Shown: positions 1 through 6,441 of the stretch, piece after piece
Position numbering within the stretch: position 1 is the first letter of the stretch
Layout of the letters: the number at the start of each line of letters is the position of its first letter
NCBI GenBank assembly: GCA_903926385.1
Contig: CAIYIS010000036.1
Span: 103,184-167,183 of the forward strand
DNA: 64,000 bases
From: an uncultured Bacteroidota bacterium
GTDB lineage: Bacteria > Bacteroidota > Bacteroidia > 2-12-FULL-35-15
Direction: 5' to 3'
The notes under the pieces: model-generated
The model's input: the letters and a program-made list of their open reading frames with translations, nothing else
Told to the model about the DNA's origin: nothing
Databases searched by the model: none
Translations under genes and position numbers: made by a program

Positions 1-1
1 T

Positions 2-136
2 GTTTATCCATTAAAATGGGTAAAAGATTCGAAGTTCTGGCCTTCAGTAGCAAGAGTTGATAATGCTCATGGAGACAGAAATCTAATCTGTGCTTGTCCA
101 CCAATTGAAAGTTATGCAGAGGCTGAGTTGGCTTAA
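2..136 (+). CDS. gcvP: Glycine dehydrogenase (decarboxylating), C-terminal fragment
   Basis: Only the last 44 codons are inside the window; the gene begins upstream of base 1. Frame 2 reads through motifs typical of the extreme C terminus of the glycine cleavage system P protein: [15 protein letters not shown], then [12 protein letters not shown] and CACPPIESY, ending at TAA. The P protein is the PLP-dependent decarboxylase that starts glycine breakdown and passes an aminomethyl group to the lipoyl H protein. The catalytic lysine lies outside the window, so integrity cannot be judged. It is too short to appear as a standard ORF call, but the match to the family C terminus is clear by eye. Confidence 0.85.
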   Translation, partial: VYPLKWVKDSKFWPSVARVDNAHGDRNLICACPPIESYAEAELA

Positions 137-198
137 ATTATAAACCGATTTGCGAATAATTAGATATTCTGTTTTTAGACAAAAAAAGCAATTAGATT

Positions 199-229
199 TT
201 TGTTGTTAATTAATAAATTTATACTTTTA
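199..229 (+). promoter_or_regulatory. Bacteroidota-type promoter of the first T9SS gene
   Basis: TTTG at 199-202 and TACTTTTA at 222-229, 19 bp apart, match the Bacteroidota sigma-ABfr pattern (TTTG, about 19 bp, TAnnTTTG) except for A in the last position. Near-identical boxes precede the next two genes, which supports this reading. Confidence 0.6.
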
Positions 230-270
230 CCGCATTATTAAACAAATTTACTAATCATAAAAAAATAACT

Positions 271-1359
271 ATGAAAAAAATTTACACATTAATCGCAGTT
301 GCTGCTCTTACAACTTCTGCAATCGCACAAAACAGAGCGATGCTACCTGTAGCAAATACAGTTCATAGCCATGCTGTAGCTATTCAAAAACATGAATTAA
401 TTAATGCAAACCGTGCAAACGGAGATACATTAATGTGGTTACCATTGCTAGGTGTATACGTTGCAGATAGCACAAACAACTTTAATTTCAGAATCTCTAT
501 TGAAGATGTTGATGGTTTGACGCCTAATAATGCTGGAGCGGATCCTGACTTTGGAATTTATTACAGTACCGACACTTCAGGAATGGCAGTAGGTCATCCT
601 TGGGGAAGCAATTATTATCATCCGTATGAAAATCCTGTTGCGACAGGAGGTACAGATTCAACTTGGTTTTGGCATGCAACTTCTTGGTTTTCTTCTCCAG
701 GAACAGCTAACAACTGGTTAAATTTTGGTCCTATTACAGTGCCTGCAGGGGGAGCAAGCATCAAATGGTATGACAAAACAAACCCTGCGTATAAAGATGG
801 ATATAAAGTTTATGTAACGTCAACAACCAATTCACCTGATTCGGCTTCATGGACTGACTTTAACGATCCTGCAATATTTACAATGGCTGATGGCCCTCAG
901 CCTCCAGCTGTTTCTTCTACTGCTCTATATGATACAACTTGGGTGATGCATTCTGCAACTTTACCAGCTATGTACACTGGTCAAACTGTTTGGTTTGGAT
1001 TTAATCATAATGCAGTTGACATGGATGTTTTGTATCTTGATGATTTTACAGTAATTGCTGGTCCTTTAGGAATTGCTGAAAATGATTTTGTGAATGGAGT
1101 TAAACTTGGTCAAAATAGCCCAAATCCATTCAACACTTTCTCAACTATTAATTATGAGTTAGCAAGCAAATCAGAAGTTGCTTTATCGGTTTACGATGTA
1201 ACCGGCAAAAAAGTTGCTGAACAAGCAGAAGGCAATCAAACTGTAGGAGCGCATACTATAAAAGTAAATGCTACCTACCTTTCTGCAGGAGTTTATTATT
1301 ACTCTCTTCAAGTAGGAGGTAATACATCTTCTGCTAAGAAAATGGTTATTGTGAAATAA
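271..1359 (+). CDS. Secreted protein with T9SS type A sorting domain
   Basis: This 362-residue protein has a Sec signal peptide (residues 1-20, ending SAIAQ) and a type IX sorting domain of about 80 residues at the C terminus (NSPNPFNTFSTINYEL, then VYDVTGKKV, ending KKMVIVK). It should cross the inner membrane by Sec and the outer membrane by T9SS, where the C-terminal domain is cut off and the protein is released or anchored. The middle (about residues 160-265) has aromatic-rich beta-strand sequence ending VLYLDDFTV, which resembles choice-of-anchor J/cleaved-adhesin beta-sandwich domains; that assignment is tentative. No catalytic motif was found. It has its own promoter and terminator, so it is probably monocistronic. 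The substrate or partner is unknown. Confidence 0.8.
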   Translation: MKKIYTLIAVAALTTSAIAQNRAMLPVANTVHSHAVAIQKHELINANRANGDTLMWLPLLGVYVADSTNNFNFRISIEDVDGLTPNNAGADPDFGIYYSTDTSGMAVGHPWGSNYYHPYENPVATGGTDSTWFWHATSWFSSPGTANNWLNFGPITVPAGGASIKWYDKTNPAYKDGYKVYVTSTTNSPDSASWTDFNDPAIFTMADGPQPPAVSSTALYDTTWVMHSATLPAMYTGQTVWFGFNHNAVDMDVLYLDDFTVIAGPLGIAENDFVNGVKLGQNSPNPFNTFSTINYELASKSEVALSVYDVTGKKVAEQAEGNQTVGAHTIKVNATYLSAGVYYYSLQVGGNTSSAKKMVIVK

Positions 1360-1380
1360 GAATTATCAACTCTAAAAAGA

Positions 1381-1409
1381 AGCCGTACGTCTCGTACGGC
1401 TTTTTTTTT
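1381..1409 (+). terminator. Rho-independent terminator
   Basis: A perfect 9-bp stem, AGCCGTACG (1381-1389) with CGTACGGCT (1393-1401) and a TCT loop, is followed by a run of T. It lies 21 bp after the T9SS gene stop. Confidence 0.85.
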
Positions 1410-1423
1410 ATCAAAAATATTTT

Positions 1424-1451
1424 TTTGTTCTAAAATATTAATCTACTTTTA
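1424..1451 (+). promoter_or_regulatory. Bacteroidota-type promoter
   Basis: TTTG at 1424-1427 and TACTTTTA at 1444-1451, 42 bp before the ATG of the next gene. The same -7 box occurs before the neighbouring paralogue. Confidence 0.55.
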
Positions 1452-1493
1452 CCATTAATTAATTATTAACTATCATTTCAAAAAAAAATTATT

Positions 1494-2594
1494 ATGAAAA
1501 AAATTTACACAATTCTTGCTTTATCAGCATTGGCAGTTAGCGCAAATGCGCAAACTGTGGAAGGTTCACAACCTTTCGTTCACAAAACATTACCTTTTCA
1601 GAACTCAGTAGGAGGCGTTCGTACTATCACAAGTCCTGATACAACAGGTATTGTAAATGTTACTGACTTTTTGCCTGCCTTCAATTTTACTACAGGTCAT
1701 CCTACATTTTATTCTTACGGATCATCTACATTAACCACTGGTTACTTATTTGGTAATAATGGAAGTACATCTGGCTTTAAACAAGTTGCTCAAGGTTACT
1801 TAAATGTTAATGGTAGTGACATTGGGATAATTGGTGTTTTATGTTGGTTTGGTGGAAAACAAAGTGATTTAGGTAGCTCTATTACCTCTAAAGTTGTTGT
1901 TAAGGCTTATGACATGCAACCAAACAAGGCATATAACGTTGCCGGAGGAGCTGTTAATACCACCACTCTTAACTGGGAAGGGCCAAGTACGTTAAAAGCA
2001 TCAGGAGATATTTTATATGCTGATATCGACACTGTGAATTTTAATTATGTTGCATTCGGGTCGGTGGCTTATATGTCTGGTGCATCTAACTCTGGTAGTT
2101 TTGCAATTTCTTGCGACTTTTCTACATTAGCTCCTGGCGATACTGCAGGGTTGGTATCGGATGCAATGAACGATGCATTGAATATTGATTATGCATTTCA
2201 TCAAACCGCAAGCGGAAAATGGTATGTGACTGATGAAATATTCAGCGGGGCTACTGCAACTGGTGGACTTGATAACGATATCGCTTTATGGGCAGTGGTA
2301 ACTCCGGGAACTGGTGTTAACGAATTTTACAATGGTATGAAATTAACTACTTACCCTAACCCTTCTGTTGATAATGCTGTTATTGAATATTCTTTGGAAA
2401 AAAATTCGAAAAATGTTGCTTTACTTATTATCGATCCTTCAGGTAAAAAAATTATTGAAAATCAATACGGAAACCAACCATCAGGAAAGTATTCTGTAAA
2501 TATCGAGACTACTAATTTGGCTGCTGGAACTTATTTTTATCAATTGAGATCTAACGGACAAGTTTTCACAAAACAATTTGTTGTTACTAAATAA
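1494..2594 (+). CDS. Secreted T9SS sorting-domain protein, paralogue A
   Basis: This 366-residue protein has a signal peptide (residues 1-20, ending SANAQ) and a T9SS type A domain from about residue 285 (TTYPNPSVDNAVIEYSLEK, IDPSGKKI, ending TKQFVVTK). The central 260 residues show no family I recognise. They are shared along their whole length with the next gene (for example CWFGGKQSDLGSS and DEIFSGATATG), and both proteins are 366 residues long, so the two are tandem duplicates. The central part is rich in Gly, Ser, Thr and aromatics, as in beta-rich surface proteins. It has its own promoter and terminator. Function unknown beyond export to the cell surface or medium. Confidence 0.8.
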   Translation: MKKIYTILALSALAVSANAQTVEGSQPFVHKTLPFQNSVGGVRTITSPDTTGIVNVTDFLPAFNFTTGHPTFYSYGSSTLTTGYLFGNNGSTSGFKQVAQGYLNVNGSDIGIIGVLCWFGGKQSDLGSSITSKVVVKAYDMQPNKAYNVAGGAVNTTTLNWEGPSTLKASGDILYADIDTVNFNYVAFGSVAYMSGASNSGSFAISCDFSTLAPGDTAGLVSDAMNDALNIDYAFHQTASGKWYVTDEIFSGATATGGLDNDIALWAVVTPGTGVNEFYNGMKLTTYPNPSVDNAVIEYSLEKNSKNVALLIIDPSGKKIIENQYGNQPSGKYSVNIETTNLAAGTYFYQLRSNGQVFTKQFVVTK

Positions 2595-2619
2595 AATTAT
2601 ACAGTATTTATTTGAATAA

Positions 2620-2650
2620 AAAATGTCCCGCAATTTGCGGGACATTTTTG
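2620..2650 (+). terminator. Rho-independent terminator
   Basis: GTCCCGCAA (2625-2633) pairs with TTGCGGGAC (2635-2643); flanking A and T runs extend the stem. It ends the preceding T9SS gene. Confidence 0.85.
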
Positions 2651-2677
2651 TTTGTATAAAATAATAACCTACTTTTA
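2647..2677 (+). promoter_or_regulatory. Bacteroidota-type promoter
   Basis: TACTTTTA at 2670-2677 with TTTG at 2647-2650 (19 bp apart). It overlaps the tail of the preceding terminator, so the two paralogues are separate units packed tightly. Confidence 0.55.
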
Positions 2678-2711
2678 CATTGAAAATTTTAAGTATTCAA
2701 TTATTTAAGCT

Positions 2712-3812
2712 ATGAAAAAAGTATTCGCTTTGATGAGTTTTTTAGTAATGTTGTTAGGGGTTTCGGCTCAGTCGTTCGAATCTCCTCAACAGTTCATTTC
2801 AGTAACTTCGCCTTGGGGCCATACAGCAAACTCGGTGCGTGCCATCGGAATGGTAGATACTACAGGAATAGGGGTGGATACTTCCTTTAATTTTTTTCCG
2901 GTATTTAATTTGTTGCCTGGGCATCCTTGTTTGTATACGTTTGGATTGGGAACTTCGCTTACCGGATATTTGTATGGAAACAACGGGAGCTTGAATAACT
3001 TTACTGAGGTGGCTCAGGGATATAAAAACGCGAATCATTACGATATTTGTATTTCGGGTGTGTTGTGCTGGTTTGGTGCTAAACAAAGCGATTTGGGTAG
3101 TTCGCCTACTTCAAAAGTGGTGTTGAAAGTTTATGATATGGATACGACTGTAGCATATAATGTTGTTGCAGGAGCTTTTAATGCAACACTAAAAAACTGG
3201 CCAGGGCCAAGCATTTTAAAGGATTCTACAGATTTATTGTTTTCTAATATTTCAGATTCTATTAACTATTCTTACGCTTCCTTTGCCACTCCTCCTTGGA
3301 TTTGGTCGGTTTCCGATTTTGCAATCGGATGCGATTTTACACACTTGGCTGCGGGCGATACCGTGGGGCTGATGTCGGACAAAAAGAATGATGCATTTAA
3401 TTTAGATTATGCATTTCACAAAGCCGGTAACGGAAAATGGTTGGTTTCTGACGAAACCTTTAGCGGGGCTACAGCCAATGGCGAACTGGATAATGATATT
3501 GCTTTGTGGGCTGTGCTTTCGCCAGGAACAGGTGTTCAGGAATATTATAATGGAATGAAATTATCTACCTATCCTAATCCATCGGTAGACCAGGTAACCA
3601 TTGAATATTCGTTAGAGAAAAATTCGAAGAATGTTTCGTTATGGGTTATCGACCCAACGGGTAAAAAATTAATGGAACAAAATTATGGCGAACAATCATC
3701 GGGTGTTTATTCTGTAAATATTCAAACCAATCAATTATCAGCAGGTAATTATTTTTATCAATTAAGAGCCAACGGGCAAATTTTTACAAAACAATTTATT
3801 GTTTCGAAATAG
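2712..3812 (+). CDS. Secreted T9SS sorting-domain protein, paralogue B
   Basis: Tandem paralogue of the preceding gene, equal in length (366 residues). The signal peptide is residues 1-20 (ending GVSAQ). The shared central region includes CWFGAKQSDLGSS and DETFSGATANG, and the T9SS domain (STYPNPSVDQVTIEYSLEK, ending TKQFIVSK) is nearly the same as in paralogue A. Codon usage is visibly more G/C-rich than in paralogue A, which suggests an old duplication or different expression levels rather than a recent copy. The central domain is unrecognised and no catalytic residues can be named. The gene ends 20 bp before a nested inverted repeat and then the first 21-bp array. Confidence 0.8.
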   Translation: MKKVFALMSFLVMLLGVSAQSFESPQQFISVTSPWGHTANSVRAIGMVDTTGIGVDTSFNFFPVFNLLPGHPCLYTFGLGTSLTGYLYGNNGSLNNFTEVAQGYKNANHYDICISGVLCWFGAKQSDLGSSPTSKVVLKVYDMDTTVAYNVVAGAFNATLKNWPGPSILKDSTDLLFSNISDSINYSYASFATPPWIWSVSDFAIGCDFTHLAAGDTVGLMSDKKNDAFNLDYAFHKAGNGKWLVSDETFSGATANGELDNDIALWAVLSPGTGVQEYYNGMKLSTYPNPSVDQVTIEYSLEKNSKNVSLWVIDPTGKKLMEQNYGEQSSGVYSVNIQTNQLSAGNYFYQLRANGQIFTKQFIVSK

Positions 3813-3830
3813 ATAAATTGTTTTTCTAAT

Positions 3831-3879
3831 TATTCCATTTGTTTAGACATCTATTCAACCCGAATAGCCAAATGGAATA
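3831..3879. repeat. Nested inverted repeat after T9SS paralogue B
   Basis: Outer arms TATTCCATTTG (3831-3841) and CAAATGGAATA (3869-3879) pair perfectly. Inside is a second short stem, CTATTC with GAATAG. No T run follows, so it is not a classical terminator, but it could stabilise or end transcripts from either side of this convergent gap. Confidence 0.6.
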
Positions 3880-3927
3880 CTCCAAAAGCTAAAAGATGGG
3901 CTAATAGTGGCTTTCCTTTGTCCAAAA

Positions 3928-4199
3928 ATCGGTAGTAATTTTTAAAAAATTACTACCGATTTTTCTAAAAGGGCTGGCAATTTTTCTAAAATCGCTAGTA
4001 ATTTTTTTAAAAGGCTAGTAGTTTTCAAAAAATCGGTTACCTTTTTCCGAAAAAGGTTACCCTTTTTTCAATAAAGGGTTGCCTTTTTTCAATAATCGGT
4101 TACCTTTTTCCGAAAAAGGCTTGCCTTTTTCGGAAAATTGCCAGTGATTTTTTTAAAATTACTACCGATTTTCAGAAATTTACTAGTTATTTTTGGGCT
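3928..4199. repeat. 21-bp-period intergenic array A
   Basis: Thirteen consecutive units run from 3928 to 4199; twelve are 21 bp and one (4012-4031) is 20 bp. Each unit is a 10-bp half that varies (ATCGGTTACC, AAGGTTACCC, AAGGGTTGCC, ATTACTACCG) followed by an 11-bp T-rich half (TTTTTCCGAAA, TTTTTTCAATA and similar). The first unit and the start of the second form an inverted repeat with 16-bp arms (3928-3943 with 3945-3960). The array lies between the convergent T9SS and mlaF genes. Nothing else was seen between 4200 and 4320. It has the same period as four other arrays in the window but a different unit. Confidence 0.8.
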
Positions 4200-4320
4200 T
4201 TATAAAGGGGTAAATCAAGAAAGGTAAGCAGGTAATTGTTATTAAATCAGGGTGTTGTGGTGGTTTTCGTAAAATCCTGCCTTTGGGCTGTTCTATTTGC
4301 AACTTTCGAACCATAGGAAA

Positions 4321-5073
4321 TCAAAACTTGTTTCTAAGTTCTCTCATAAATTTGGTGGCGTATACAAAATCGTGCACTTCTTTGTTTTCGGTTTTTAGTA
4401 TTTCCAGTTTATTGCCTTCCCACCATTTTTCTCCTTTATAAATAAAGATGATATTGTCGCCTATTTCGATAACCGAATTCATATCGTGAGTAATAACCAC
4501 GGTTGTAATTTTATACTCATCGGTAATTTCTTTTATCAGGTTATCAATCACAATGGATGTTTTGGGGTCTAATCCCGAATTGGGTTCATCACAAAAAAGA
4601 TATTTGGGTTGAACAGCAATGGCTCTGGCAATGGCTACGCGCTTTTTCATCCCTCCGCTTAATTCGGAAGGATACAGATTATTTGCATTATCCAGATTAA
4701 CGCGCTGCAGGCAAAAATTGGCCCTGTCTCTTTTTTCGCTTACGCTTAAATCGGTAAACATAGAAATAGGGAACACCACATTTTCTTCAACCGTTTTAGA
4801 ATCGAACAATGCTCCGCCTTGAAACAGCATCCCAATTTCTTTTCTGATTTCTTTCTTGCCTTTAAAATCGAGGGTATAAAAATCTCGTCCGTCAAACAGC
4901 ACTTCGCCCGAATCTATTTCGTTTAATCCAACCATACATTTCAGCAAAGTGGTTTTACCCGAGCCGCTTTCGCCAATAATCATATTGGTTTTGCCGGCTT
5001 CGAAAGTAAACGAAATATTTTTCAATACCTCTCTGCCCGAAAAAGATTTAGATATGTTGTTAATTTGTATCAA
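4321..5073 (-). CDS. mlaF: ABC transporter ATP-binding protein, MlaF type
   Basis: This 250-residue ATPase of the Mla (retrograde phospholipid/lipid asymmetry) ABC system powers lipid movement between the outer and inner membranes. Visible motifs in order are Walker A GESGSGKTT (about residue 35), the ABC signature LSGGMKKRVAIARA, Walker B YLFCDEPNSGLDP and the H-loop ITHD. SGGMKKRVA and NSGLDP are typical of the MlaF/Ttg2A branch. The start codon overlaps the stop of the upstream permease gene by 4 bp, so translation is coupled. No MlaD (MCE) gene is adjacent, although Bacteroidota usually carry one close by; it must be elsewhere or absent. Confidence 0.9.
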   Translation of the reverse strand: MIQINNISKSFSGREVLKNISFTFEAGKTNMIIGESGSGKTTLLKCMVGLNEIDSGEVLFDGRDFYTLDFKGKKEIRKEIGMLFQGGALFDSKTVEENVVFPISMFTDLSVSEKRDRANFCLQRVNLDNANNLYPSELSGGMKKRVAIARAIAVQPKYLFCDEPNSGLDPKTSIVIDNLIKEITDEYKITTVVITHDMNSVIEIGDNIIFIYKGEKWWEGNKLEILKTENKEVHDFVYATKFMRELRNKF

Positions 5074-5822
5074 GCCAATAAAAGTTGAGTTAAAATTAAA
5101 TCGAAAGCAAGAATAAGCACACTGCTATATACCACTCCTTTTGTACTCGAACGGCCTACTTCCAGCGCTCCACCTTTGGTAAAATAACCATGATAAGCCG
5201 GCACCGAAGCAATAATAAAAGCAAATACTCCCGATTTGATTAATGCATAAAACACATTAAACGGGCGGAAATCGTAGGTAATTCCGTAAACATACTGATG
5301 AGGACTAACCACACCCGCCAGCGCTCCAAAGAAATATCCACCTGCAATGCCCAGAAACATGGAGAAAACAATGAGTATTGGATTAAATAAAACCGAAGCA
5401 ATTATTTTTGGAAAAATAAGATACCCTGCCGAATTAATTCCCATTATTTCGAGTGCATCTATTTGCTCTGTTACACGCATAGTGCCTATTTCGGAAGCAA
5501 TGCTACTACCTACTTTGCCGGCAAGTATAAGACTAACGATGGCTGGAGAAAACTCCAGAATCATAGAGTCGCGAACTGCCACACCAATGGCATAGTAAGG
5601 AATTAAAGGGCTTTCGAAATTAAAGGCAGACTGAAGGGTGATAACCGCTCCCATAAAAACAGAGATGATAGCCACTATACCTAATGAACCAACTCCAAGA
5701 ATATATATTTCTTCGAATATACGGTCTATGTAAATAGAAACCTTCTCCGGCTTGGCAAAAGCCCGCCTGATGAGAATGAAATACCGACCGAAATTAAAAA
5801 ACAGTTTCACTGAATTGATCAA
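5070..5822 (-). CDS. mlaE: ABC transporter permease, MlaE family
   Basis: This 250-residue integral membrane permease pairs with the downstream ATPase. The family signature is present: GAVITLQSAFNFES near residues 60-75, then EFSPAIVSLILAGKVGSSIASEIGTMRVTEQIDALE, here cited by position at about residues 90-125. About five hydrophobic segments follow the expected layout. Its last 4 bp overlap the mlaF start, giving a two-gene operon. In characterised species the complex moves phospholipids between membranes and keeps the outer membrane asymmetric; the role here is inferred from the family. The upstream region faces the small lipoprotein gene across about 80 bp. Confidence 0.9.
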   Translation of the reverse strand: MINSVKLFFNFGRYFILIRRAFAKPEKVSIYIDRIFEEIYILGVGSLGIVAIISVFMGAVITLQSAFNFESPLIPYYAIGVAVRDSMILEFSPAIVSLILAGKVGSSIASEIGTMRVTEQIDALEIMGINSAGYLIFPKIIASVLFNPILIVFSMFLGIAGGYFFGALAGVVSPHQYVYGITYDFRPFNVFYALIKSGVFAFIIASVPAYHGYFTKGGALEVGRSSTKGVVYSSVLILAFDLILTQLLLA

Positions 5823-5877
5823 AAAATTTTGTTAAAAATAAGAATAAATGGCAATATCAAAGTCGTTTTGTTTTGCA

Positions 5878-5885
5878 TATATTTG
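5878..5885 (+). promoter_or_regulatory. -7 promoter box of the small lipoprotein gene
   Basis: TATATTTG followed by TGCC, 19 bp before the ATG, fits the Bacteroidota TAnnTTTG box. No convincing -33 TTTG is at the expected distance. Confidence 0.45.
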
Positions 5886-5904
5886 TGCCTCCTAAATTAG
5901 AACT

Positions 5905-6060
5905 ATGAAATTTGATTTGAAAAACATCAAAAATTTGCTCATTGCAGTTAGTGTGTTTGCCCTCATTGCAGGATGTGCCGGACATAAAAAGAAACATTGC
6001 AACGATTGCCCTAAATGGAGCAAGGCGAGCCATCATTCATCATCACAAAACATCGGATAA
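5905..6060 (+). CDS. Small lipoprotein with a CxxC motif (51 residues)
   Basis: A short gene missed by length cut-offs. It encodes 51 residues, beginning MKFDLKNIKNLL. A hydrophobic segment ends in a lipobox (LIAG followed by Cys-24), so the protein should be lipidated and sit in the membrane. The mature part is only about 28 residues: a Lys/His cluster, then HCNDCPKW, then a Ser/His-rich tail. The CxxC could bind metal or heme, or be a redox pair; I cannot decide from sequence. A promoter box lies just upstream and a clear terminator follows, which supports a real separate transcript. It stands next to feoAB, so an iron-related role is possible but unproven. Confidence 0.65.
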   Translation: MKFDLKNIKNLLIAVSVFALIAGCAGHKKKHCNDCPKWSKASHHSSSQNIG

Positions 6061-6105
6061 AAGATTATTGCAACCAATCAGTAATTGTATTTCCTCGCTT
6101 TTCTG

Positions 6106-6135
6106 AAAATACTTGCCAGGGCCGCAAGTATTTTT
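6106..6135 (+). terminator. Rho-independent terminator
   Basis: AAAATACTTGC (6106-6116) pairs with GCAAGTATTTT (6124-6134) around a 7-nt loop and ends in T5. It closes the small lipoprotein transcript before feoA. Confidence 0.8.
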
Positions 6136-6157
6136 ATGTAAAAGAAGAAAATAGAAC

Positions 6158-6165
6158 TACTTTTG
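6158..6165 (+). promoter_or_regulatory. -7 promoter box of feoAB
   Basis: TACTTTTG lies 9 bp before the chosen feoA ATG. It rules out the TTG start at 6163, which falls inside the box, and suggests a very short leader. Confidence 0.6.
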
Positions 6166-6174
6166 CCAACCAAA

Positions 6175-6426
6175 ATGAAAAACAAAAAGGTTTTGAAAAA
6201 TTTAGCGCAGTTAAAAATAGGGGAGAGCGGAGTTATCGATTCGTTTACTGACAAAGATATGGCCCTAAAACTGCTCGAAATGGGATGCACACCTGGCGAA
6301 ACAGTTACCCTCGACAGAATTGCTCCCATGGGCGACCCCATAGCCATTATGGTGGCCGGATATTTATTAAGTTTGAGAAAAGAAGAAGCATCTACCGTTC
6401 TTGTATCAATGATTAATCCTAACTAA
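6175..6426 (+). CDS. feoA: Ferrous iron transport protein A
   Basis: This 83-residue cytoplasmic protein has an SH3-like beta-barrel and is thought to regulate FeoB. The family pattern is visible: LKIGESGVIDSF, then LKLLEMGCTPGETVTL and a C-terminal strand GYLLSLRKEEAS. An in-frame TTG at 6163 would add four residues but lies within the promoter box, so the ATG at 6175 is preferred. It is followed after 15 bp by feoB, forming the usual feoAB unit. Iron (Fur/DtxR) control is likely from the family, but I see no clear operator. Confidence 0.88.
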   Translation: MKNKKVLKNLAQLKIGESGVIDSFTDKDMALKLLEMGCTPGETVTLDRIAPMGDPIAIMVAGYLLSLRKEEASTVLVSMINPN

Positions 6427-6441
6427 AACGTATTTCCTGTT

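Noticed and set aside
144..270. Separate small gene after gcvP
   Set aside because: AT-rich sequence with stops in all frames; only a promoter is supported.
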